From contig MERE01000055.1 of NCBI GenBank assembly GCA_001771975.1, positions 1 to 11,850 on the forward strand: 11,850 nt of DNA, given 5' to 3'. This document shows, one piece after another, positions 1 to 6,176 of this stretch. Source of the stretch: Betaproteobacteria bacterium RIFCSPLOWO2_02_FULL_68_150 (lineage in GTDB: Bacteria > Pseudomonadota > Gammaproteobacteria > Burkholderiales > SG8-39). The notes under the pieces are model-generated. The model worked only from the letters and a program-made list of their open reading frames with translations, ran no database searches and was not told the origin of the DNA. The number at the start of each line of letters is the position of its first letter. Position 1 is the first letter of the stretch. Both the position numbers and the translations under genes were made by a program.

Positions 1-349
1 GATTGTCGTCGTCGAGCTGGAACGGCGGCGGCAGCGACGGATTGAGCACTTCGACCTCGTGCGCCAGCACTTCGACCTCGCCGGAACGCAGGCCCGGATT
101 CACGGTCCCCTCGGGACGCCGGCGCACCTTGCCGGTGACGCGAAGCACGTATTCGCTGCGCACCCGGTCGGCGATGCCGAACGCCTCTTCCCGGTCGGGA
201 TCGAATACCACCTGCGCCAGGCCTTCGCGGTCGCGCAGGTCGACGAAGATCACGCCGCCATGGTCGCGGCGCCGGTGCGCCCAGCCGCAAAGCGCCACGC
301 TCTGGCCGACCAGGCCGGCGCTCAGTTCGCCGCAATAGTGAGTCCGCAT
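1..349 (-). CDS. aspS: Aspartyl-tRNA synthetase, N-terminal part (cut by window edge)
   Basis: Charges tRNA with aspartate in the cytoplasm. Only the first 116 residues are present; the class II catalytic core lies beyond the left edge. What is visible is the N-terminal OB-fold anticodon-binding domain, with the family segment from GWAHRRRDHGG (residues 22-32) through VIFVDLRDREG (33-43) and QVVFDP (46-51). The ATG at 349 gives the usual start (MRTHYCGEL). It lies 4 bases after the stop of the DUF502 gene, so the two are almost certainly co-transcribed. His30 and Gly81 correspond to the His31/Gly82 pair of Pseudomonas aeruginosa AspRS, which is linked to relaxed tRNA recognition. The enzyme may therefore be non-discriminating, charging both tRNA-Asp and tRNA-Asn (inference). 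The identification itself is very secure. Confidence 0.97.
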   Translation of the reverse strand, partial: MRTHYCGELSAGLVGQSVALCGWAHRRRDHGGVIFVDLRDREGLAQVVFDPDREEAFGIADRVRSEYVLRVTGKVRRRPEGTVNPGLRSGEVEVLAHEVEVLNPSLPPPFQLDDDN

Positions 350-353
350 GATT

Positions 354-965
354 TCAGCTCTTTCCGTTCCTGGCGCTCGTGCCCGGCGCCACCACGCCCA
401 TGGAAATGATGTAGGTGAGCGCCTGATCGACGCTCATGTCGAGTTCGATCACATCCTTGCGCGCAAGGATCACGAAGTAGCCGCCCGTGGGATTGGGCGT
501 GGTCGGCACGTAGACCGACAGGAAATCGCCCGGCAGGTGGTTCGCCACTTCGCCTCCCGGGAGTCCGGTGAGGAAGCCGATCGTCCACATGCCCTCTCGA
601 GGCCACTGCACGAGCAGCGCCTTGCGGAAGGCCTGGCCGCCGCTCGAGAACAGCGTGTCCGACACCTGCTTGACGCTCGAGTAGATCGACGACACGAACG
701 GGATGCGGTGCAGCAGCTCGTTCCAGATCCTGACCAGGCGCTCGCCGATGAAATTGGCGGCCAGCACACCCGTCACCAGCACGATCACCACAGTCAGCAG
801 CACGCCCAGGCCGGGAATGTGCACGCCGAGCCAGCTCTCCGTGCGCAGCGCCGGCGGCAGCAACAGCAGCGTCTGGTCGAGCGTGTCCACCACGAGCTTG
901 AGCACCCAGATCGTGATGACCAGGGGGATCCAGATGAGCAACCCGGTGATGAGGTACTTCTTCAC
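354..965 (-). CDS. DUF502 family inner-membrane protein
   Basis: A membrane protein of unknown function, 203 residues from the chosen start. Two hydrophobic segments are visible (about residues 4-26 and 52-74). A mostly soluble domain follows, with the family motifs IYSSVKQ (94-100) and PTTPNPTGGY (154-163). I chose the GTG at 965 because it yields the family-typical beginning VKKYLITGLL. The frame stays open to another GTG at 1013, but those 16 extra codons run through an intrinsic terminator hairpin and its T tract, so that start is unlikely. No Shine-Dalgarno sequence precedes GTG 965; the bases just upstream are pyrimidine rich. The gene sits between fmdB and aspS, an arrangement I know from betaproteobacteria, and its stop is 4 bases from the aspS start. 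The DUF502 assignment is from recalled family sequence; the role is unknown. Confidence 0.9.
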   Translation of the reverse strand: MKKYLITGLLIWIPLVITIWVLKLVVDTLDQTLLLLPPALRTESWLGVHIPGLGVLLTVVIVLVTGVLAANFIGERLVRIWNELLHRIPFVSSIYSSVKQVSDTLFSSGGQAFRKALLVQWPREGMWTIGFLTGLPGGEVANHLPGDFLSVYVPTTPNPTGGYFVILARKDVIELDMSVDQALTYIISMGVVAPGTSARNGKS

Positions 966-978
966 GGCGCGAAGGAGG

Positions 979-1011
979 AAAAAAAAGCCCGGCGCGCGGC
1001 GCGCGCCGGGC
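979..1011 (-). terminator. Perfect intrinsic terminator after fmdB
   Basis: An 11-bp perfect GC stem (987-997 pairing with 1001-1011) with a 3-base loop, followed on the minus strand by eight T residues (986-979). It lies 17 bases past the fmdB stop and ends 13 bases before the DUF502 GTG. It could end the fmdB transcript, or act as a partial terminator or attenuator within an fmdB - DUF502 - aspS operon, since no room for a separate promoter remains after it. Confidence 0.88.
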
Positions 1012-1028
1012 ACGCGATCGTCAGCGCT

Positions 1029-1325
1029 TCAGTTCGACGCGGGCTCGGCGCACGCGGCGCACGCACCCTGGCCGCAGGCGGGCGCCGCCTCCGGCTTGGC
1101 ATCCGGCTTGGCCTCGGTCTTTTTTTCCGCGGGCTTGGCGCCACTGCCCTTGAAATCGGTCGCGTACCAGCCCGAGCCTTTCAGCTGAAAACCGACCGCG
1201 TTCAAGAGCTTGGTAAACGTTTCCTTGCCACAGGTGGGGCAGACCTTCATCGGCGGCTCGCGCAGCTTTTGAAGGTATTCGTTCTGAAATCCGCAATCCG
1301 TGCAGCGATATTCGTAGATCGGCAT
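1029..1325 (-). CDS. FmdB/CxxC-CxxC zinc-ribbon protein
   Basis: A small putative regulatory or chaperone-like zinc-ribbon protein of 98 residues. The ATG at 1325 gives the family-standard beginning MPIYEYRCTDCG. Four cysteines form the zinc site: Cys8 and Cys11, then Cys29 and Cys32 in CPTCG. They are followed by the conserved FQLKGSGWYATDFK stretch (46-59). The second half is a low-complexity Lys/Ala/Pro/Glu linker (about 63-83) ending in a separate cysteine group, Cys84, Cys89 and Cys92. The open frame extends upstream to 1421, but that part crosses the likely promoter and does not match the family. The biochemical role is not established; the FmdB name comes from a Methylophilus regulator of formamidase and amide genes. 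First gene after the 111-base spacer; a strong terminator follows it. Confidence 0.92.
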   Translation of the reverse strand: MPIYEYRCTDCGFQNEYLQKLREPPMKVCPTCGKETFTKLLNAVGFQLKGSGWYATDFKGSGAKPAEKKTEAKPDAKPEAAPACGQGACAACAEPASN

Positions 1326-1363
1326 GGCGTTCCATCTCATCGGTTCTGACATCAGCGCGGACC

Positions 1364-1369
1364 AGTATA
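1364..1369 (-). promoter_or_regulatory. Probable -10 box for fmdB
   Basis: TATACT on the minus strand (5 of 6 matches to the sigma-70 -10 consensus), 38 bases before the fmdB ATG, predicting a leader of about 32 bases. No good -35 hexamer is seen at 16-18 bases; the best candidate is poor. The rest of the spacer 1326-1436 contains no open frame of note and no clear terminator for ssb. Confidence 0.5.
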
Positions 1370-1436
1370 GCGCAAGGCCCCGCTTAGGTTGCTGATTTTG
1401 GGACGAAACTCCGCCTTTCAAGGGTGCCCCGGGAAT

Positions 1437-1883
1437 TCAAAATGGGATGTCGTCCTCCATGTCGTCGAACTTGCCGGCCGGCTTCTTCGCCGGGGCAGGT
1501 TTCGCCTCCCCCTTGGCTTCGGCGGGCTCGCGCGGCTCGCCGGCCCCGGCACGCGAGCCGAGCATCTGCATCCGGTCGCCGATGATTTCGGTGCTGTAGC
1601 GCTCGTTGCCGTCCTTGTCCTGGTACTTGCGCGTACGGATCCGTCCTTCGACGTACACCTGCGAGCCCTTCTTGAGATATTCGCCGGCAATTTCCGCCAG
1701 GCGGCCGAAAAATGCCACGCGATGCCACTCGGTCGCCTCCTTCATTTCGCCGCTCGCCTTGTCCTTCCACTTGTCGGTGGTCGCGAGCCGTATGTTGGTG
1801 ATCGCGTCGCCGCTGGTCTGATAGCGCGTTTCGGGATCCGCGCCCAGGTTGCCCACCAGAATGACCTTGTTGACCGATGCCAT
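1437..1883 (-). CDS. ssb: Single-stranded DNA-binding protein
   Basis: Binds and protects single-stranded DNA in replication, recombination and repair, and recruits partner enzymes through its C-terminal tip. The protein has 148 residues. The N-terminal OB fold (about 1-110) starts MASVNKVILVGNLG. Trp39, Trp53, His54 and Phe59 line up with the DNA-contacting Trp40, Trp54, His55 and Phe60 of E. coli SSB. An Ala/Pro/Glu/Lys-rich linker follows (about 112-138), and the protein ends in the acidic tip MEDDIPF, the standard protein-interaction motif. The ATG at 1883 is preceded by GGGAGG (1893-1888 on the minus strand). The start lies 11 bases after the MFS stop, and the ribosome site overlaps that short gap, which suggests co-transcription. 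In E. coli ssb is divergent from uvrA; here an MFS gene lies between them. Confidence 0.97.
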   Translation of the reverse strand: MASVNKVILVGNLGADPETRYQTSGDAITNIRLATTDKWKDKASGEMKEATEWHRVAFFGRLAEIAGEYLKKGSQVYVEGRIRTRKYQDKDGNERYSTEIIGDRMQMLGSRAGAGEPREPAEAKGEAKPAPAKKPAGKFDDMEDDIPF

Positions 1884-1894
1884 GCTGCCTCCCT

Positions 1895-3118
1895 TTAAGT
1901 GTGCCGATGATCGCCAAACGCCAGAGGCCCGGGTTCGTTGACCGGCTTCGCGCCCACCGGGCGCATGCTTGCGGCCAGCACGAGCCACGCCAGCGCGAGC
2001 AACGCGCACATGCCGAATACGCCGCTCGGTCCCCAGCGGCCGGCGACCCAGCCCCCGGCGAATCCGCCTACGAACAGCCCCAGGGTCTGGGTCGTGTTGT
2101 ACACCCCGATCGCGGCGCCGCGTGCGGACACCGGGGCGATGCGCGTCACCAGCGACGGAATAAGCGCCTCCAGCACATTGAAGGCGACGAAGAAGACCAG
2201 CACCAGGCCGCCCAGCAGGATCAGGCTCGGCCCGGCAAAAACCAACGCCGACTGCGCGATGGCCAGCAGCGCGATCGCCCCGACCATGATCGGCTTGGCG
2301 CGGTTGCGCCGGTCGGCGGCGAATACGGCCGGCGCCATGAACGCGAAAGACAGCAGAACCACCGGCAGATAGAACTTCCAGTGCTCGGCCAGCGCCAGGC
2401 CGGCGCCGACCAGCAGGCCCGGCACCACGACGAACATCGCCATCTGCACCAGGTGCAGGACGAAGATGCCGGCGTTCAGGCGCAGCAGGTCGGGATGAAA
2501 CGCGGCGGCGAACCCGCCGGCGCGCGGCGCCGCCCGGACATGCGGCGGCACTTCCGGAACGAGCGCCGTCACCACCCAGACGGCCGCGAGCGACAACGCG
2601 CCGGTGAGCGCGAACAAACCGCCCATGCCGATGCTGCGATAGAGCACGGGCGCGACCACGAGCGAAAGCGCGAACGCAAAGCCGATCGTGGCGCCGATCA
2701 TCGCCATGACCTTGGTGCGATGACCCTCGCGCGTCAGATCGGCCGCGAGCGCCACCACGACCGCGGAGATCGCGCCGGCGCCCTGCAGCGCGCGCCCGGC
2801 GATCGTCGTCCAGATGTCCTCCGCGGAAGCGGCGAGAAAGCTGCCCGCCGCAAAGATGATCAGCCCGGCGACGATCAGCGGCTTGCGGCCCCAGCGGTCG
2901 GACGCCATGCCGAACGGGATCTGCAATAGCGCCTGGGTAAGGCCGTACGCTCCCAGTGCGATCCCCACCAGCGTCAGGTTGTCGCCGCCCGCAAGCCGGG
3001 GCGCGTGCACCGCAAACACCGGCAGAATCAGGAACAAACCGAGCATGCGCAGCCCGAAGATCCCGGCGAGGCTCGTGCCGGCGCGAAGTTCGGCCCGGCT
3101 CATCGGTTCGGACTGCAT
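1895..3118 (-). CDS. MFS transporter, YajR-like
   Basis: A drug/metabolite exporter-type member of the major facilitator superfamily; the substrate is unknown. The 407 residues form about 12 hydrophobic segments. The loop between segments 2 and 3 carries motif A, GMASDRWGRKPL, with Asp74 and Arg75. Stretches such as LRMLGLFLILPVF and LTREGHRTKVMAMIG closely resemble E. coli YajR as I recall it. Unlike YajR (about 454 residues), it ends soon after the last membrane segment and so lacks the C-terminal cytoplasmic YAM domain. The start is uncertain: ATG 3118 is used here, and ATG 3103 (MSRAELR) aligns better with the conserved region. Neither has a clear ribosome site. The frame remains open upstream to 3313, but this lies antisense to the uvrA start and is rejected. 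It probably leads an operon with ssb, 11 bases downstream. Confidence 0.92.
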   Translation of the reverse strand: MQSEPMSRAELRAGTSLAGIFGLRMLGLFLILPVFAVHAPRLAGGDNLTLVGIALGAYGLTQALLQIPFGMASDRWGRKPLIVAGLIIFAAGSFLAASAEDIWTTIAGRALQGAGAISAVVVALAADLTREGHRTKVMAMIGATIGFAFALSLVVAPVLYRSIGMGGLFALTGALSLAAVWVVTALVPEVPPHVRAAPRAGGFAAAFHPDLLRLNAGIFVLHLVQMAMFVVVPGLLVGAGLALAEHWKFYLPVVLLSFAFMAPAVFAADRRNRAKPIMVGAIALLAIAQSALVFAGPSLILLGGLVLVFFVAFNVLEALIPSLVTRIAPVSARGAAIGVYNTTQTLGLFVGGFAGGWVAGRWGPSGVFGMCALLALAWLVLAASMRPVGAKPVNEPGPLAFGDHRHT

Positions 3119-3182
3119 GGGAAGTGGAGTGCTGCCGCGGAAAGAGTCTATATTAGCAAGTTTAGTTTCCGGCTCTTGCCTC
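3119..3182. promoter_or_regulatory. Divergent uvrA / MFS-ssb promoter region
   Basis: A 64-base spacer that is AT-richer than its surroundings. TATATT on the plus strand (3149-3154) and TAATAT on the minus strand (3155-3150) overlap and could be -10 boxes for uvrA and for the MFS gene, giving leaders of roughly 20-25 bases in each direction. No convincing -35 hexamers are seen. No CTGT-N8-ACAG LexA box is visible, although such a site controls uvrA and ssb in E. coli. Confidence 0.5.
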
Positions 3183-6017
3183 TTGGACCTCATCCGCATC
3201 CGCGGCGCGCGTACCCACAACCTGAAGGACATCAGCCTCGAACTGCCGCGCCAGCGGCTCGTGGTGATCACCGGCTTGTCCGGGTCCGGCAAGAGCTCGC
3301 TCGCCTTCGACACGCTGTACGCGGAAGGGCAGCGCCGCTACGTCGAGTCGCTCTCGGTGTACGCGCGGCAGTTTCTCGAATTGATGGACAAGCCCGATGT
3401 CGATCTGATCGAAGGCCTGTCGCCGGCGATCGCCATCGAGCAGAAGGCCGCCAGCCACAACCCGCGCTCGACCGTAGGCACCGTGACCGAGATCCACGAT
3501 TACCTGCGCCTCCTGTACGCGCGCGCCGGCACGCCGTTCTGCCCCGACCACGGCCTGGCACTGCAGGCGCAATCGGTGTCGCAGATGGTGGATCAGGCGC
3601 TGTCGCTGCCTGCCGATACCCGGCTCATGGTGCTCTCGCCGGTAGTCGCGGCGCGCAAGGGCGAGCAGGTCGAGCTGCTCGACGAACTGCGCGCACAGGG
3701 TTTCACGCGCGTGCGCGTGGACGGGCGGGTCCAGGATCTGGGCGCCGCGCCGCGCCTGCCGAAAAACGTCAAGCACACCATCGAGGTCGTCGTCGATCGC
3801 CTCAAGGTGAAGCCCGAGGCGGCGCAGCGTCTCGCCGAGTCGTTCGAGATCGCGCTGCGCCACGCCGACGGCCGCGCCATCGCGGTGGAAACCGACAGCG
3901 GCCGGGAGCACCTGTTCTCGGCACGCTTTGCCTGCCCGCAATGCGGCTATGCGCTTGCCGAACTGGAGCCGCGGCTGTTCTCGTTCAACAACCCGGCCGG
4001 CGCCTGCCCGCGCTGCGACGGGCTGGGCGCGGTCGAATTCTTCGATCCGCGCCGCGTCGTAGCGCACCCCAACCTTTCGCTCGCCTCCGGCGCGATCCGC
4101 GGCTGGGACCGGCGCAACCACTTCTTCTATTCGATGCTGCAGTCGCTCGCGCGACACTCCGGCTTCGACGTCGAGCAGCCCTGGGAGATGCTTTCGCCCG
4201 AGGTGCAGCAGCTGGTGCTGCACGGTTCCGGCAAGGAAAAGATCCCGTTCCAGTACCTCACCGGGCGCGGCCGCGCGCAGGTGCGCGAGCACGCCTTCGA
4301 GGGCGTGATTCCGAATCTCGAGCGGCGCTACCGCGAGACCGACTCGGTGGTGGTGCGCGAAGAGCTGTCGAAATACCGCAATACGCAGCCCTGTCCGGAT
4401 TGCGGCGGTGCGCGCCTGCGGCGCGAGGCGCGCCACGTGCGGATTGGGGACCGCGCCTTGCACGAAATCGGGCAGCTGCCGCTCGGCGAGGCTCTGGCAT
4501 TCTTTCGCCAGCTGACGCTCGAGGGCGCCCGCGGCCAGATCGCCGGGCGCATCGTGCGGGAGATCGCGGGCCGAGTGGAATTCCTGGTCGACGTGGGCCT
4601 GGGTTACCTGTCGCTCGAGCGCTCGGCGCAAACCCTTTCGGGCGGCGAGTCGCAGCGCATCCGCCTCGCGAGCCAGATCGGGTCCGGACTCACCGGCGTG
4701 ATGTACGTGCTCGACGAGCCTTCGATCGGCCTGCACCAGCGCGACAACGCGCGCCTGATCGACATGCTGAAGCGGCTGCGCGACCTCGGCAACACGGTGA
4801 TCGTGGTGGAACACGACGAAGAAGCGATTCGCGCCGCCGACCATGTCGTGGACATGGGGCCGGGGGCCGGCGAGGCCGGCGGGCACGTCGTCGCCGAGGG
4901 GCCGCCCGCGGCGATCGTCGCTTGCGCGCACTCGCTCACCGGGCGCTACCTCGCAGGCGCGATGCAGATCGAGGTGCCGCGCCTGCGCAACCGCCCGGAC
5001 GCGCGGCGCCTCACCATCCAGGGCGCCCGCGGCAACAACCTCAAGCAGCTCGAGGTCAGCGTTCCGGTGGGACTGTTCGTCTGCGTCACCGGCGTCTCCG
5101 GATCGGGCAAATCGACGCTGGTCAACGACACGCTGTATGCCGCGGCGGCGCGCCACCTGTACGGCAGCAGCGTCGACCCGGCGCCGCATGACGCGATCGC
5201 CGGGCTCGAGCATTTGGACAAGGTGGTGAGCGTCGACCAGAACCCGATCGGCCGCACCCCCCGCTCCAATCCGGCCACCTACACGGGGCTGTTCACGCCG
5301 ATGCGCGAGCTCTATGCCGGCGTGCCGGAGGCGCGCGCGCGCGGCTACGACGCCGGACGCTTCTCGTTCAACGTCAAGGGAGGGCGCTGCGAGGCCTGCC
5401 AGGGCGACGGCGTGATCAAGGTGGAGATGCATTTTCTGCCCGACTTCTACGTCTCCTGCGACGTCTGTCACGGCCGGCGCTACAACCGCGAGACGCTCGA
5501 GATCCGGTACAAGGCGCACAGCATCCACGACGCGCTGCAGCTGCGCGTCGGCGAGGCCGCGGCGCTGTTCGGCGCCGTGCCCGCGATCGCGCGCAAGCTG
5601 CAGACGCTCGTCGACGTCGGGCTGGGCTACCTGCAGCTCGGCCAGTCCGCGACCACGCTCTCGGGTGGCGAGGCGCAGCGCGTCAAGCTGTCGCTCGAGC
5701 TGTCGCGCCGCGAAAGCGGCCGCACGCTCTACATCCTCGACGAGCCGACCACCGGCCTGCATTTCCACGACATCCAGCTGTTGCTCCAGGTATTGCACCG
5801 GCTGCGCGATGCCGGCAACACCGTGGTCGTGATCGAGCACAATGTCGACGTGATCAAGAGCGCGGACTGGGTCATCGACCTCGGTCCCGAGGGCGGCGAC
5901 GGCGGCGGACGCGTCGTGGCGCAAGGCACGCCGGAGCAGGTGGCGGCGCTCGCCCATAGCCACACCGGTTACTATCTCAAGCAGGCGCTGGGCCGTCCCC
6001 GGCGGCGTGCGGCCTAG
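3183..6017 (+). CDS. uvrA: Excinuclease ABC subunit A
   Basis: The damage-recognition ATPase of nucleotide excision repair. It loads UvrB at lesions as a dimer. From the TTG at 3183 it has 944 residues, against 940 in E. coli. Both ABC modules are complete. The first has Walker A GLSGSGKSS (31-39, Lys37), a zinc-finger region with Cys251, Cys254, Cys275 and Cys278, signature LSGGESQR and Walker B LDEPSIGL. The second has Walker A GVSGSGKST (Lys643), zinc-finger cysteines 736, 739, 759 and 762, signature LSGGEAQR and Walker B LDEPTTGL. TTG is chosen because family members begin at DLIRIRGARTHN. The only in-frame ATG upstream (3117) adds 22 unrelated residues and overlaps the divergent gene's start. 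No Shine-Dalgarno sequence precedes TTG. Identity is certain; the start is less so. Confidence 0.97.
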   Translation: MDLIRIRGARTHNLKDISLELPRQRLVVITGLSGSGKSSLAFDTLYAEGQRRYVESLSVYARQFLELMDKPDVDLIEGLSPAIAIEQKAASHNPRSTVGTVTEIHDYLRLLYARAGTPFCPDHGLALQAQSVSQMVDQALSLPADTRLMVLSPVVAARKGEQVELLDELRAQGFTRVRVDGRVQDLGAAPRLPKNVKHTIEVVVDRLKVKPEAAQRLAESFEIALRHADGRAIAVETDSGREHLFSARFACPQCGYALAELEPRLFSFNNPAGACPRCDGLGAVEFFDPRRVVAHPNLSLASGAIRGWDRRNHFFYSMLQSLARHSGFDVEQPWEMLSPEVQQLVLHGSGKEKIPFQYLTGRGRAQVREHAFEGVIPNLERRYRETDSVVVREELSKYRNTQPCPDCGGARLRREARHVRIGDRALHEIGQLPLGEALAFFRQLTLEGARGQIAGRIVREIAGRVEFLVDVGLGYLSLERSAQTLSGGESQRIRLASQIGSGLTGVMYVLDEPSIGLHQRDNARLIDMLKRLRDLGNTVIVVEHDEEAIRAADHVVDMGPGAGEAGGHVVAEGPPAAIVACAHSLTGRYLAGAMQIEVPRLRNRPDARRLTIQGARGNNLKQLEVSVPVGLFVCVTGVSGSGKSTLVNDTLYAAAARHLYGSSVDPAPHDAIAGLEHLDKVVSVDQNPIGRTPRSNPATYTGLFTPMRELYAGVPEARARGYDAGRFSFNVKGGRCEACQGDGVIKVEMHFLPDFYVSCDVCHGRRYNRETLEIRYKAHSIHDALQLRVGEAAALFGAVPAIARKLQTLVDVGLGYLQLGQSATTLSGGEAQRVKLSLELSRRESGRTLYILDEPTTGLHFHDIQLLLQVLHRLRDAGNTVVVIEHNVDVIKSADWVIDLGPEGGDGGGRVVAQGTPEQVAALAHSHTGYYLKQALGRPRRRAA

Positions 6018-6039
6018 CAAAGGCAGGGAGCACGGCGAC

Positions 6040-6070
6040 CTCCGAAGGACGCCTCGGGGACGCTTCGGGG
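6040..6070 (+). other. Weak inverted repeat after uvrA
   Basis: CTCCGAAG (6040-6047) can pair with CTTCGGGG (6063-6070), 8 pairs including one G-T, with a 15-base loop. It lies 22 bases past the uvrA stop. There is no T tract, so it is not a standard intrinsic terminator; at most it is a 3'-end structure near a Rho-type stop. The rest of the 6018-6176 spacer shows no supported small gene. Confidence 0.25.
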
Positions 6071-6111
6071 GCGCTCTACGCGCACGCCTCCACGACCTGC
6101 ATGATCCTGGG

Positions 6112-6142
6112 CTGACGCGGCCTTTCCCTGACCGGGGATATT
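6112..6142 (+). promoter_or_regulatory. Possible weak promoter of the hydrolase gene
   Basis: CTGACG (6112-6117) and GATATT (6137-6142) each match 4 of 6 sigma-70 consensus bases, with a long 19-base gap. It is located 35 bases before the hydrolase ATG. This is the best promoter candidate in the 159-base spacer after uvrA, but it is weak, and read-through from uvrA is an alternative. Confidence 0.25.
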
Positions 6143-6145
6143 TAC

Positions 6146-6152
6146 AGGAGGG
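6146..6152 (+). promoter_or_regulatory. Distant Shine-Dalgarno sequence followed by a hairpin
   Basis: AGGAGGG is a strong ribosome-binding sequence but stands 24 bases before the hydrolase ATG at 6177. Between them GGGGC (6160-6164) and GCCCC (6171-6175) can form a 5-bp stem with a 6-base loop. Folding it would leave 8 unpaired bases between the site and the ATG, a normal spacing. An ATG at 6169 inside this hairpin is out of frame. Confidence 0.5.
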
Positions 6153-6176
6153 CGGCGGCGGGGCGAGAATGCCCCA

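Noticed and set aside
966..1013. An N-terminal extension of the DUF502 protein from GTG 1013
   Set aside because: The added codons are the terminator stem and T tract, and family members begin at the KKYLITG segment.
348..1349. A plus-strand frame of 333 codons across DUF502 and fmdB
   Set aside because: It runs antisense through two recognised genes and a terminator, and its composition is that of a shadow frame.
1877..2929. A plus-strand frame of 350 codons opposite the MFS gene
   Set aside because: His/Arg/Asp/Gln-rich shadow translation without domain structure; the minus strand codes for a clear 12-segment transporter.
3119..3182. A LexA/SOS box in the uvrA promoter
   Set aside because: No CTGT-N8-ACAG or close variant was found by eye on either strand.
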